From Dendrolimus kikuchii (Eukaryota > Arthropoda > Insecta > Lepidoptera > Lasiocampidae): 64,000 nucleotides of DNA. Position 1 is the first letter of the stretch. Every line of letters begins with the position of its first letter. Made by a program: the position numbers and the translations under genes. Location of the stretch: positions 6,699,001-6,763,000 of the forward strand of contig CM034409.1 in assembly GCA_019925095.2 (NCBI GenBank), written 5' to 3'. Positions 32,526-44,652 of the stretch are shown here, piece by piece. Under the pieces are notes generated by a model. The model was not told the DNA's origin. It searched no databases and saw only the letters and a list, made by a program, of their open reading frames with translations.

Positions 32526-35500
32526 TATAAATAGATAGATACTTGAAAGTATTCTTTAAAGTTTATTTAAAAATTTATTTGGTAGTAAGCCTCCAAATTA
32601 AAATTCTAGACCACTGCAGAGAGAAGATATAAAAAGTCATTTGTAAGTCCCAGCAGATAGACAAACAAAACTATTATGGGTAGGATTTACCATTATACCT
32701 AATTTAACTCGTTCGTGCGTATTCGACGAAATGCTGGTTTGACGTTGTGAGGGATGACATTTTTATTTTATTAAGGATCGCCAACAGTTTTGTACGTACA
32801 TTTGAGTTACTGGCCTTACGACTAAGGTTTACAATGCCATGTAAAAACTAATTATAGATGAACACGGCTTGCAATTTAATTTCTTCACTGTTATTTATTT
32901 AAACTCTAATAATAAAAGAATAACAAAAATGTGTAAGAAAATGAAATTAGTCTGTCCGTCAGTCTATGTCTAATTAGTGTATTTCTGGGCTAAACGAATC
33001 TTTTTATAAAATGAATTTTTTGACTTAAAGTAAATGTCAGTAACATCACTGCCGCTTTTGAGAATTCTACACATTCTAGACATGTATACATATGGTCCAA
33101 ACGGGGGATGCTGAAGACCGCGCGAAGTGGACAAGAAAAAGTAGGAAACGGACCCTAGGCGTCAGAGCGAACGCTCCGAACGCAACCGGGCCTTAACGCT
33201 CGGATGATAAAGATATACCTACATACATATTCGACAAAATGTCTTCAATTAGGTATATAAGAATATTTTTGCATATAATTAATAAATAAAGAAAACAATA
33301 ATGAAGCCAGCAGCTACAATAAAATCTCATTAAAACCAAAAAAAAAACTAACCCTCGCCCACATTGAGACACAATAACATTTTATGCAGGTGATACGGCA
33401 CACGTCAATAACAAACTGAACCGCGTTTTCCTCGTGCCATTTGCCGATTGTCGAGCGAACATTGTCGGATCGCTAATGTGTTAATTCGATTTTATCAATT
33501 TTAAATCGAATCGTTTTGTTTTATTAGAATTTATGTGCGACCCGCACTAATGTAGAGCGATTTTGAATTTAGAATGATTTAATTTCGTATAATGTATACT
33601 TAGATCATATAAACGTCTATATCTCAATGAATGTATATATGACTTTTTGGCGGAAACTGAACTGATGTGCTGTGTAGTTTTTTTTTAACGTGTAATATTA
33701 CTTAAAATGAACAATCGTTGTAGGATATAATTGTTGCACGGTGTAGTCATGTTGTACCATTAAGTGCAATATAGGTTAAATTTTACTCAAATTTTGATTT
33801 ATCTATTTAAGTATCTTAGATCTCTACAATTTTCTTTTTGTTATTGTTTCCTTGTTTATCTATCACTTTTTTTTACTATCTTCTGACATCTGTGGAGGCA
33901 TATCAAGACTTCTTTTTATCTAATTCGTAATCTAGTAATTAATTTAGCTGTTATACCCCAAATAAAGTAAAATTAAATTTAAGTGTTTTTTTTTAAATTG
34001 TGAACGGTGTAGCCAAATCTGGCCTTTCGAGTTGGCATAAGTACTCCATCTTTGGGCGTCATGCAAAGATCTTGGATATACTGAGAATTTAATACATCCG
34101 ACAATGCTGTATGGACAAAGTTCCCTTGCTTGCCGTTGTGGCGAATACTACTATTTTGGTACAATTATGATTAATTCAAATTTAGAATAACTTATTAATC
34201 ATTTAAATTCGACTTTAGTTTATTAAAAAAACACTTAACATCGGGTGGTGCCCTTTATGACTATAAAGTTACCATAGACATTTATGGCTGACAATAACAT
34301 TAACCATGCCTTTTCTTTGTTTTTTCTTATTGTTAATTGTGAAAATAGCAAAAATGTATATTGTACACTTTGTAACACAACTGCTGGAATGACTTTACGT
34401 TTAAGGAAAATTCCATTTATATAGTAGTAGCCCTTTAAGAATAGACGCTTTTGTAGTTTTCCTATGAAGTTGCTAGAACATAATTACTATTGTTGTCGTA
34501 ATATACTAGTGTTAGTACTTTGTATTAAACATGTGCGCTGCGCCGGCGCGGCGTCGCCGTCCCCATTAGCGCGCGCAACGCGTACAGTAGACGTTGGTTT
34601 ACGTGTAAACAATTTCCATTTTTTTTTAGATAAATCTAGGCAATTTAAGTATATTTAAAAATGATTAAGCTCTCTAAAACCGGTAGTTACATTGTTAGCA
34701 TGATATAAAACAGATGGAGGATAGTCTGAAAAGAACAGAGGTAGCGTTCGCATCTTTGAATTCTGGCTACTCACTCTCGATTTGCAGCTCACATTTTTAG
34801 GTTCTCGAGTTTTGTTTCTGACTATTTTTGGAAGCAAACATAAATGGAGTAGCTTTAAATATTAGTAACTTTAAAAAGTATGACATTTCCACGCTGCCGG
34901 CGCCGCGCCGCTGCCTTTTTTCAGCGCGGCGCGCATGTCTAGTTTGTATACATAACATTCTAACCTAACAAAACCTAGTTTACTCGATCTATTACTCTTG
35001 AGATACTAAGAAATCAAATAATTATGTATGTATCAGTGATCCGGGGTGGAAATTCGGCTAGGGTAAGCCGGTTGAAAAACCACCGTACGATACAAGCGCC
35101 GGCTACACCGCTGTTGAAAAAACGTCATCTTGCGATATATTTTCTTATTATAATTTGTATTTTTGATTTTGAAATCTTACCGCATATTTTGAAACAAAAG
35201 CCGGTGCCCGATCGGGTTATGAGTTACTATTTGACTCAATGCGTGTGAAAATCCGCCGAGCGTAAGAAATAGTAATACAGTAATAATATTTGCACGAATA
35301 AAATACATAAGCGCCAACAAATTCATTGCGCATTTGACCTTTTGATCGCTTGTTAATTTATAGAGAGACTAGTAATATATGTTTGAACAGAACGCGTAAA
35401 CGCCAATGAATGCATGGCGCTTTCGATCTTTTGGTCGCCAGTTTCTTAAAGGTAGGCTATGAGGAATTGAGTTGTATGAAGTCCACGCCACTGGTATGTA

Positions 35501-37420
35501 TATGAACTTTAAGATAAAAAATAGCCCTGATCGTGGGCAACATTTTAAATTGAAGAGACATCAGGTTCCTCTTTTATCATCTAGACGCCGTGACATTCTA
35601 GCCAGGCCATTGGCACGCTCCCATGTAATACATTTCACGGTAATATCGGTGAGTCGGTGAATGGATTCGCGTGTGCCATCTGCGAACCCCACGCATAATG
35701 CCGCGTTGATTGCGAAGCAGCTGCGCGGCGCCCCCGACTAATACAGGGATGCGCAGGCCAGATACGAAAAGAAGTATGTATATCTATGTTCGGGGGCGTA
35801 TTATTCCAAATTCAACTAAACAAACGGCAGTGTTCTATATTCAAATAGAGGAATAACAGGAACGTGCGGTTCTATGTTCAAATCATGGATAGACACAGTC
35901 AAGTCTGTGGTTGGAATAGACGTTGTTGTTTTATTCGTCACAATGGAAGGCAAAGGAACATAATCCATACAGCCCTGTCTGATTTATTAAGTTTTCAGTA
36001 TAGCTCAGCCAAATTGTAGATCTTTGAGAGACACCAATCAACGGTGTTCTTGTGACAACATGAAAGGCATTTGACTACGCAGTTTGCGTTTTTCACAAAA
36101 ACACTATTATTACTCAAAAACTATCAATAGCTTACAATTGTTGTTCATTTTAAAGTAATATTACACATTTTTAGAACCATATAACTTCTGTCAAATCTTT
36201 TAATAGAGGTTTATTTCCAGAACAGTATTCTTCATCTTATTTCTTAAATATAGCTTTGCAGGATATGTGCATCTAGCCAGTGTCAGCTATTCACATCCGT
36301 ATTGTTTTAAACTTATCTTCAAACAAATTAGCACCAAGTGAAAGGCGAACCCATGTAACAGGTTATCTAAATTGTAGAGCTTTGACTGACGCCAAACCAA
36401 GGACGTTTGTAGAAAGAAGCATATTTCACTAAACTGTTATTGTTTTCAATACAAATATTGTGCAATTTTAACTAATATAGTACATTTTTTTGGATATTAG
36501 ATTGTACATTCTTCAAGTTTCCGCCAAAGCACTGATATTCTAATTTGACAATGACATACGGAACGTGATGACGGAAATTTTGATTTCAAAAGACTATTGC
36601 CAGGAATATAAAGTTCTAAATTCAAAATATTATACGACAGAAGCAGTTTTATATATTAAAAAAAATAAGGTGTTCTAAGTTCAAAAAGTACAATTACAAA
36701 TAATGTAGACACATTTTTTTTTACTTTATGGCTTGGCAACTAGGCTTTTAAGTCAGTTCCATCGTTTAATGCAGTACGTATGATAGAAATGTGCTGCTCT
36801 ATAAAAATGCAACTATAGTTTGAGACCTAAAATGTTATACAAATTACACTCAGGCCACAACAGGGATGAGAAGGGATAATTAATGCTCTATTTGACTCAT
36901 TTTAGTTGTACCTGTTTATGTCATAAGTAGGTATTCTCATATAATCTATGAGACTGCGACCTTTTATAAGTTTATGGAAAAGTATATCAGTTGCTTTCAC
37001 TGTCGGCTCCCCAATATTTAGTACGTTGAACAGAATTCAATTCTGCAATGTGCAGATAATGAATGAACATTAGAGCGGTACCTACTCAAGGCCAAGATAC
37101 GATCAATGCATGTTGACCAATAAGTGCATGTTAACTAATATGAGCATATGACGATTTTCAAGAAATACCTTCATTGACTTGAGACCGTAAGGTTATTAAA
37201 CTAGGGTGTATTGTTTATGTTATTACATTTGTGCTGGAGCATTGAATTTTTTGTATTATTGCAAGCTGAGTGAGATAGGTTTCCTGTCATTATCCTCATA
37301 AATACAGGATGGAATGAAGTTATTGTATTTTATTTTGTAGCTCCTAGACAATTTACTATGCTCATTAAAAAGTAATATTCTGCAATTTTTAACGTAAATG
37401 AATATTTTTGTTAATATTAG
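32526..37420. other. Long stretch without a supported gene
   Basis: 33985-34165 (minus) and 35925-36075 (plus) are copies of a repeat with 'ccatacagc.ttgtc.gat.tattaa', also seen at 63868-63945. 34520-34580, 34893-34945 and 35640-35770 are CpG-rich blocks. 35280-35450 holds a diverged tandem pair. A 62-codon frame at 35472-35660 runs into a GTGAGT sequence at 35649 but has no other support. Confidence 0.4.
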
Positions 37421-37843
37421 AAGCAAATTAGAGAACGGAACGGCCTGTATCGCGACGATGGCAGGAGACCCGATGGTATGTCATTGGTGCCCTGGAAGAT
37501 GGGTCGCCCCGATACTTTGGCAGCGTCCCATCTTCCAGCTACTAGCATGTCTGCCGGTACAGCTGCTGCACAACAGGAGGCCCTAAAACGCCGCAAATAC
37601 TCGGCCATCGGAAATGGCTACATATTTGCGGCTTTTGGGGTCGAGACCCTGGGATCATGGGGGCCTGAGGCGCACAAGCTTTATCGAGACATAGTCAAAC
37701 GTCTGGTGGATGTCTCACGTGACCAAAAGACTGGTTTATACCTCGGACAACGCATCAGCATTGCCATTCAGAGAGGCAATGTGGCCAGTCTTTTGGGCAC
37801 GTTTCCGCCTGACAGCGGTCTAGAACTAGATTTTATACTTTAA
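37421..37843 (+). pseudogene. Retrotransposon ORF C-terminal fragment, R2-like endonuclease style
   Basis: From about 37445 the frame reads YRDDGRRPDGMSLVPWKMGR, then LAASHLPATSMSAGTAAAQQ, RRKYSAIGNGYIFAAFGVET, LGSWGPEAHKLYRDI and LGQRISIAIQRGNVASLLGT, ending at a TAA at 37841. From memory, this order occurs at the C-terminus of reverse transcriptase polyproteins in many invertebrates, where RPDG and a downstream W-D-x-T block look like a PD-(D/E)xK restriction-like nuclease. Here the block between MGR and DTLA is missing, so the nuclease core would be broken. There is no RT domain upstream. A stop lies at 37418. No close copy is in the window. Confidence 0.6.
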
Positions 37844-38244
37844 TTTTAGTTTGTATATATAGTTTATTTTTAGTTTAATTTATTTATAATTTAGCTTATT
37901 TATAATTAGATACCTATATAATAGTATTTTTAAAATAGTTTAGTTTATAATTTTATTTTGTTAACAATCATTAAATATATTAGAAGCAGCCCAAAAGAAA
38001 CGTCTCACTTTTAGGTATGGATTTTATACTCTATATTGCAACATACTGGATTTAATATTTTCCTTCAGCGTTAACCACGTGATAATTTTGATCTAAAATA
38101 AATTAACAAAATTTATTTAGATCAAAAAACCTAAACGGTACTTTAATCAATTCTGTAACCTTAAAATATTTCGTTATTTAGAGGAAAATAATAATTGAAA
38201 TATGTTTTACAACATTTTATGATGCACCAGTGAAAAATTATGTA

Positions 38245-38629
38245 CACTTAGTCTGGTCATAAATGCTGTTACAATTAAAAAGAAACAAAATATTACATTT
38301 GAATTTGGAATCTGTCATTTTTATATGATTGTTCATTGTGTTTTCTCATTTTGGCGCCAATACATTGTACAAAATTTTGCGATATTAAAATGGAGTGGAG
38401 CGATAAAGAAAACCGAATCGCTATGATTGCATTACACAAAGTATTCTATTGATAACTGGCCTCAACGTTTAAAGGACTGTATTGCAGCCAATGGAGACCA
38501 CTTCGAATAAGCTTTTTATATTTTAAATTGTTTTATATTTATATATTAAACTAACACACTGTAAAACTTATAAATGTTATTTGCAATAGAAAAAAAAATC
38601 ATTGTCACAATATTTATGACATGACTAGA
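38245..38629 (+). mobile_element. Mariner-type deletion derivative, 385 bp
   Basis: Terminal inverted repeats of about 30 bp ('agtctggtcataaatgctgt' at the left; 'tcatgtcataaatattgtga' as the reverse of the right end) are flanked by TA on both sides (38243-38244, 38630-38631), the Tc1/mariner target. Inside, 38390-38440 encodes MEWSDKENRIAMIALHK, the start of a transposase. About 20 nt on, in another frame, IDNWPQRLKDCIAANGDHFE and a stop (38508-38510) form a transposase C-terminus. The whole catalytic core is deleted. The element is a MITE that reveals its autonomous parent. Confidence 0.72.
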
Positions 38630-39379
38630 TATGCTCAACTAAATAAATTAGTTGTTATTGGCTTTCAGTCTTTTTGATTTCATTCAAAGTTACGTTCTAT
38701 AGCCATTATTAAGTGTCAAATCGGGCTTCTTATTTTGTCATTATTATAGTAATAACCTAGCAAATATATTTTGTTTATTAGAAATCTTTGATTATTATCA
38801 CCCTGTGCTATTCTAATAGTTACTTCTTACTTTTATTACTAATAAAAAAGCTGTAATAAACAAGTAAGCAACTCAAAATATCATGTTACGTCTAAATTTC
38901 CGCAATCTCAAATTTTGAATCTCAGTTAAAGGCAGTGTTCAACAAAGAGTTCAATGTCCTCTCAAAATGGAGTCCACAACAAAAGATTGGACCCTCATAA
39001 GGGTTTGTTTACAGAAAAAAGAAAGGACATGGAAAACCGGTTTCTAAGTTTGAGTAAGAAAACAATACTTTAGATATTATTACATACAGACTATCATTAC
39101 TTTATTGCAAACTTGATCAAATAAAAAAATGCAAATTAATTACTTGATAGTTTCATATTAATATTTAATACTTTTTAACATATATCATATGTGGAGGATT
39201 ATCAATGGCTCATTCTTACATTATTCGTAATCTAGTTAATAATAGTAAAGCGATTATTCCATAAAAAAATTAGTCCAGTGTCTCTGAGATATGGCTACAG
39301 GAGGAACACCTAGGGATTATAATGGGTATTCCGGCAGCTCACCCTGCCAGCGAGTACCACGATAAAGTCGCAGGCAGTC

Positions 39380-39520
39380 GCCGTAGAGCGCGGTGTCCGC
39401 AAACGGATCTACCCTCATAAATAAATTTAAAAACTCTATAAGTTAGGTTGCCTTGAAGACATCGCTTTAAAGGCCGCCTATTGTTATGCCTAATATAATT
39501 TTGGTGGTACTAAAGTGTTA
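39380..39520 (+). mobile_element. LINE 3' UTR scrap, L5 type
   Basis: 'ttgccttgaagacatcgctt' and 'aaaggccgcctattgttatg' resemble the L5 3' UTR motif seen at 17445-17510 and 27260-27310. The upstream 'gcaggcagtcgccgtagagc' block is unassigned. Confidence 0.35.
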
Positions 39521-39719
39521 TTTCTCTGTCTAATTTTCAATACATCATTTTAAAAACTTTGTAGTCTATTTAAAATATTACGGTATGGCTGACATCCATA
39601 AACGTAACTTGTAGCGTTATCGCAAACTTTCGTACGAAGTAAATATTAATTTTAATTAAGTATATAAAAATATATTCAATCCTGTTACTATTTAATAATA
39701 GTCTTATACTTAGAAAAAC

Positions 39720-39831
39720 AAGAGTTATGAATGTCAAAGAAGCAAATGAGGTGTGTAAGAATAAGCCTAAATGGCGCTCTGTTGGTCGTGCCTACCCCGC
39801 AAGGGAACTGGCGTGAAGTTATGTATGTATG
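39720..39831 (+). mobile_element. RTE-like LINE L1, ~112-bp 3' end
   Basis: Starts 'aagagttatgaatgtcaaag', ends with AYPARELA coding, TGA and ATGT repeats. A duplication of tacttagaaaaac flanks it (39707-39719, 39832-39844; one or two bases are ambiguous with the element's own start). Confidence 0.82.
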
Positions 39832-39906
39832 TACTTAGAAAAACGATGTTTATTTCTCTATTTACGTAATTTCACCCATACCGTCCTAATTAAAACAGAC
39901 TGTAAA

Positions 39907-40774
39907 TCTATATATTGTTACGACCTACACGCCGACAAAAGTGGATTCACACCTGCATACCGTAAAACACACACTTTATTACTTTTCGGCATTTAGACTT
40001 CTTTTGTTTACTTTGGGATTAAAATTTGTGATTAGAAAACAGCCCGTTGTGTATTGTAATCTTTTATGGCAGTCATTATCCAGGTGTATCGGACTGATTC
40101 TAAGAAATTCGGTCACGCGGTCGGGCAGACATATTGTATCTGTGCAGTATAAAGCAATGGCCGAATGGAGAGATCCGCAGTCAAGCGATAACCACGAGTG
40201 AAGCAAGACTTGTGTACATTCGGTAATCTATTTAGTGACGGACTTTGCGCGTGTTATTGAATCGTGCATTAAGTTTGGACTGGTTGTGTTCAGTTATATT
40301 TGTACCTGTCTTATACGTGTTTGTATAGTTCTAATAAACTCTATAATAATTTCCACGGCATTTTAATTCGAACCCTGCAACTCGTAACAATATTAATACG
40401 TGAAGCAAAAATACAGCAAAAACTTTGTACCCCTTTTTACAAAAATTGCGCGGACGGAGGAGTATGAAATTATACATACACTTATAGTTTATATATAGAA
40501 GGAGTGCGGAATGCTAATATCTTTTTTTAATTATGCATAATATAATAAAACACATTAAGTCAATAAAAAAACATTACACACACTACCATGTATTTGACAC
40601 ATACACTCAAATATACTCTTTTGTTTATTGTTAAAGTCAAATTAACAGTGTGTAGCCTTGGCGAAATCTGTGATTATAGAAGTGTAGTCTTTGATAACAG
40701 AATCTTAATAATGTTCAAACTTATAATTTAAAAATAATTATTATGGTCGAATTTCGTCTTCGGGCGACCACTAG
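39907..40774 (+). mobile_element. Helitron HelA split by a solo LTR
   Basis: The 5' terminus tctatatat (39907-39915) is followed by the LTR (39916-40389), then 'atattaatacgtgaagcaaa' and the remaining HelA sequence to 'gggcgaccactag' at 40774. Removing the LTR and one copy of ATAT restores the terminus seen in the intact copy at 27898. The 3' hairpin is mutated ('gtcgaatttcgtcttcg'). Confidence 0.88.
39916..40389 (+). mobile_element. Solo LTR, 474 bp, 4-bp ATAT duplication
   Basis: TGTTAC...GTAACA ends, with atat at 39912-39915 and 40390-40393. It aligns with the LTRs at 4696 and 20141, with internal deletions. A 4-bp duplication suits Ty3/gypsy-like integrases among others; no internal genes are present to decide. 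Confidence 0.85.
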
Positions 40775-41224
40775 TTATAATAAATATTTAGACTATTTCA
40801 AAGGTTGTTATATTAATGCACCTTTTAGAGGTCAACAGACCTCATGGGAAATTAAAAAACACATGTCATCTATTTATACACACTCGCAACAAATTTGAAC
40901 ACGTGAAGATACCGCGAGCAATGATGGCATTACTCCCCTATTGTCCGCGTTACCCTATTTTTTTTACCCGTGAGAACTATACCTGTAAAACTCATACATA
41001 CATAATTTTATGTATGTAGGGTGACTTACGCCCTTATTTTTAATTGAACGCCATAAATTGTAATCAAAATTTCAGTCACGCATGATTGGGTATTTCATAA
41101 GGGAATTGTGTAATGTGTGTTATTTTTTTGTAAATGTCATAATATGACTTATTTTTATTAGTACTATTTCGAAATGATATTGTGAGGATGTTCACATCAC
41201 GAACGTTGGTAGTAAATTATCATC
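40775..41224. other. Unassigned
   Basis: A 67-codon frame at 40816-41019 has no known motif. A short palindrome 'tacatacataattttatgta' lies near 41000. Confidence 0.35.
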
Positions 41225-41391
41225 ATCATAGCGTTAAATCCCGGTTGCGTTGCGTAAGCGGCATTCTTGCAGTTTATTCGCTATGTCACGGATATGGAGG
41301 CTGCCGCGGATGCGAGAGTTCCTAATGCGGCACTTTCTGGTAACTCCACACATCCACCGCAGCATATTCATCTCTGTGACACGCATTTCTC
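41225..41391 (-). pseudogene. LINE ORF2 C-terminal fragment (family L3)
   Basis: The minus strand encodes MLRWMCGVTRKCRIRNSRIR followed by GSLHIRDIANKLQECRLRNA, the (M/L)RWM.GVTR.DRIRN..IRG pattern that follows the RT domain in RTE-like and related LINEs. S1 (41392) interrupts or abuts it. Confidence 0.65.
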
Positions 41392-41713
41392 ATCCGTGCA
41401 GGAACGGAAAAAGAATACAATTTCTTGCGACTGGGCGGGCGGCCTGTCGTAAGAGACGACAAAATAACCCACAACCAGATAGTAGGGCATTTTCCCGACT
41501 GGATTGCTACCACCCCTGGTCTAGAGCATGCCGCCATAACAACCTTAAGTTGTGTTCCGGCATTAGTGGTCAGGTTCTAGTCTCCCTTTAGAGGGCGGCA
41601 GCGCATTTGTAGCACCTTTGGTGTTGCAAATATCTACAGGCGATGGTGGCCGCTTTCTATCCGGTGGGCATCGAACGTCTGCCTGTTTGCTGAACATTAT
41701 AATTTTAAAAAAA
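41392..41713 (+). mobile_element. S1 SINE-like element, next to an L3 fragment
   Basis: Runs from 'atccgtgcaggaacgga' to 'ctgaacattataatttt' plus A-rich sequence. More diverged than other copies (for example a G-rich 'cgactgggcgggcggcc' near the 5' end), suggesting greater age. Confidence 0.75.
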
Positions 41714-42707
41714 TGCAGCTCTTGCTTGTCTCGCAGAGGTACAGTCCACCTTTCCGCAATACAAAAGGATAGGCCTAATGATATATTTATAGACCTGTCT
41801 TTTTAGCTAACCGGCATTTTGATAGCGTAGTAACTATAGTCCTTATAAAAGATAGCTCGATTCTTGTGTCAGTTGTCACGTGGTTTACTCTGTTGACGTA
41901 GTGTTTATACATAAATCTACTATTGACAGAGCAATCAAATACGATTATGATTAAATTCATCTTTAAGCTAAAACTACTTCGCCTCCTTGTGTGTGCTCAA
42001 ATATAGTAGACCAATGAATCACCTCATTAGCCTCAAAAATACTAACATACATATTATAGCATAGGCATATACATAGTTGTTCAACTTCATACTTAATTAT
42101 TATTTTTGTGATAAAAATTATTATGATTTAAATTGCGATAATCACTCAAAATAATACAATATAAATTCAGTTTTTGGTTTTCAAAAGAACAGCCAATTAA
42201 AACAAAGCATTTTAAATGTTTCAATTTTATACCTTTTAACCAAAGTGAATCAATTTGGTTGATTTAAAGAAAATCTGAGGGCAATATCACTTCTTAAAAT
42301 CAATGGAGAATATAAACAAACAAAAAACCCATATTTACAAAAAAAATGATGTAAGGGGATGAATGGACTGATTCACGTTTCACACACGCGGATGTATAAC
42401 GGAAAGGTGCGCAGGCGCGTGCTAGCCGGGTGTTTGGCGTCACACATGCAAGTCTCGTTAACATCCTTTTAACATAGTCGAGGCTTTTAAAAAACAATAA
42501 TTTTTATTATTTAGTATTATTATGTTTTAATGAAACCATTAAAGCACTAAAAAGTTCATAAAGGATTTAGGATAAGGAGTATTTTTGCAATGAAAATGTC
42601 TTAAGACACGTTGGACACTTTTGGGATGGGGAAAGGAAAAAAATCATGCTCAGATACAAAGTTGTCTACTTCTGAAGTGCAGTCGACTGACAGTTTTTCT
42701 ATTTCTT
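41714..42707. other. Unassigned AT-rich sequence
   Basis: About 42235-42270 shares 'gaatcaatttggttgattt' with the 51275 repeat. A CpG-rich patch lies at 42380-42430. No gene was recognised. Confidence 0.4.
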
Positions 42708-43040
42708 GAAATAAAACTTCTAATAAACACATAAATCTATAGGAGAGAATGAGATACGAGTTTTACATTGTGCAGCACAGGATAGAGTCGATAAGAACGA
42801 TGATTAAACATAGGTCCAATTTGGACCGAAATAAAACTGAAAATAGTATTTTTAGACCAAAACAATGAAAAATTGAAAGTGATACTTAGAACGTTCATTT
42901 TGAATTATAATATGTTGGCAGATGTATGCTAAAGGAATTATATTTATAATAATAAAAGTAAGAGAAGAATTACCTGTGAGTATATTCTCTGACGTATCAC
43001 TTCTACTGCGTGTGAACTGCATACACACTCATTTTTTTTT
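42708..43040 (+). mobile_element. MITE M1
   Basis: From 'aataaaacttctaataaaca' through 'aggtccaatttggaccgaaa' and 'gttggcagatgtatgctaaa' to 'tgcgtgtgaactgcatacac'. It shows the uninterrupted target into which S2 inserted in the 47557-48378 copy. Confidence 0.65.
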
Positions 43041-43049
43041 AAATATACG

Positions 43050-43100
43050 GTAAAGCAGACAAGCTGACAGCCTGCCTGATGGAAAGCGGTTACGCCGACA
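43050..43100 (-). mobile_element. S1/S3-type 3' tail fragment
   Basis: 'gcctgatggaaagcggttac' and 'aagcagacaagctgacagcc' match the shared S1/S3 tail. Similar scraps are at 60505-60600 and 63945-64000. Confidence 0.45.
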
Positions 43101-43958
43101 CGCTGCCGACCTCGAAGAAATATTATGACACCCTTTAAAAAAACTCCATATCGTAGCTAGAAAATAGAAAATAAAACTGCACAGCAAAACATCACCCTCC
43201 GGAAGAAAGAGACAAGATTACATGAAACATCTTATGGCGTAATACTGAAACATTCCTTAAATCCGTTACTCAATTGAAGCCAGAATTAAAAGGTATACAG
43301 AAATACCACACAAGTTATTTGAGCGATACGTAGGTAAGCTCGACAATAAGTGGCCTTAATTTCATTAGCATCACTATCTATTTTAGTGTTATTCTGTCAA
43401 TTAAGACAAAGTTCATAGTCCTAGTTAGTTCGATAATACAGTAAGCTAAAGCTATTCAAGAATTAAATTGAATTAACACTATCAATGGGAACTTTAATTT
43501 CTGTCGTGCATACTACAGACAATATCCAGTTTTACCTTGATTAATAAATAACTCGATAAAATAATCGATTATAGTAATAGTAATCTGTCATCGGAAACGA
43601 TTCCCAAGCGAGTGCTGGCCGGCTGTATCACATACAATGTGCACCGTGAATAAAAATCGATTACTCTTTAATAATATCAATATATTCTACTTTAAACTAA
43701 TTAACATTTGTATTTTATTCGATAAATATATATTAGTAATATCATAATCCATTATTCATATTTATAACCCGATGAAGTTAATCGATATAATAACGTCAAT
43801 GTATCATCGGAAATGATTTCCAAACACGTGCCTAGCCGGCTGCGATGCATACAATATGCATCCCGTAAATAAAAATCGACTACTCTTTTATCTTTATAAA
43901 TAAATCTTTGAATAAATTTAATTAATTCTAGTTTAACTTAAATACAGATTTAATCTAG
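43101..43958. other. Unassigned; an internal direct repeat
   Basis: 'gccggctgtatcacatacaa' with 'gtgcaccgtgaataaaaatc' near 43620-43665 recurs as 'gccggctgcgatgcatacaa' with 'catcccgtaaataaaaatcg' near 43830-43880, and again loosely at 45225-45260. This is a diverged direct repeat about 210 bp apart. No gene. Confidence 0.45.
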
Positions 43959-44177
43959 CTAGTGGTCGCCCGTGGTCGAAATTCGACCATAATAATTAAT
44001 TTCAAAGACTACTTCTATAATCACAGATTTCGCCAAGGCGACACTGTTAATTTAACTTTAACATTATTGTTCGCACGCATATATACAAAAGAGTATATAT
44101 GCGTGTGTGTGTCAAATACATGGTAGAGTGTGTAATGTTTTTTTTTTATTGATTTAATGTATTCTTTATGCATAATT

Positions 44178-44445
44178 TAAAAAAAAATATAATAATAATA
44201 ATCGGCAGACAAACACACACATTGTATATCCCCAAATTAAGCAAGTTATGCTTGTGTTATGGGTAATATTACAACGAACTACTCTGGGGCCGATCCCAGA
44301 CACCCAGACCATAGTAAATAACGGAGAAAATACGTTTCCGAAATTTACTATACCAAGAATCGAACCCGGAGTTTCTGCGTTGCAGTGAGGTAGGCCGGCA
44401 AAGGCTTAGCCCGCTCAACCACAGAGTCCGTCGATATCGTCGCTT
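44178..44445 (-). mobile_element. tRNA-derived SINE T1, nested in HelA
   Basis: On the minus strand the 5' part reads 'ggttgagcgggctaagcc' (A-box-like) and 'aactccgggttcgattcttg' (B box GGGTTCGATTC), then a body with 'ctgggtgtctgggatcggcc', ending in a short (ATT)n tail. The partner copy is at 56166-56397. Confidence 0.75.
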
Positions 44446-44466
44446 CTTCTCTATATAAACTAAATA

Positions 44467-44652
44467 CTAGCGGCCAGGCGCGGTTTTACCCGCGCTCTGT
44501 CCCGCTCCCGTGGTATATAGCCTGTGGCACTCCCTATTAACGTAGCTTTCGAACAGTAAAAGATTTTTTTAAATCGGTTTAGTAGATCCAGAGATTACCC
44601 CTACAACGTCACCAACTCACAAATTTTACCTCTTTATAATATTAAATATAGA
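44467..44652 (-). mobile_element. Helitron HelB, nested in HelA
   Basis: ctagcggccaggcgcggttt at the left (CTAG terminus on the minus strand) and 'tataatattaaatataga' at the right (5' TC end). It interrupts HelA at 'tataaacta/taagtgtgcg', an A/T site, and is flanked by A and T. Confidence 0.75.

Noticed and set aside
35472..35660. Calling this 62-codon frame an exon because it meets GTGAGT at 35649
   Set aside because: One donor-like hexamer is weak evidence; no acceptor or domain was seen.
44178..44445. Functional tRNA gene
   Set aside because: A and B boxes are present, but the sequence continues into a SINE body and does not fold into a complete cloverleaf with a proper acceptor stem; 46139-46436 and 56166-56397 are the same case.
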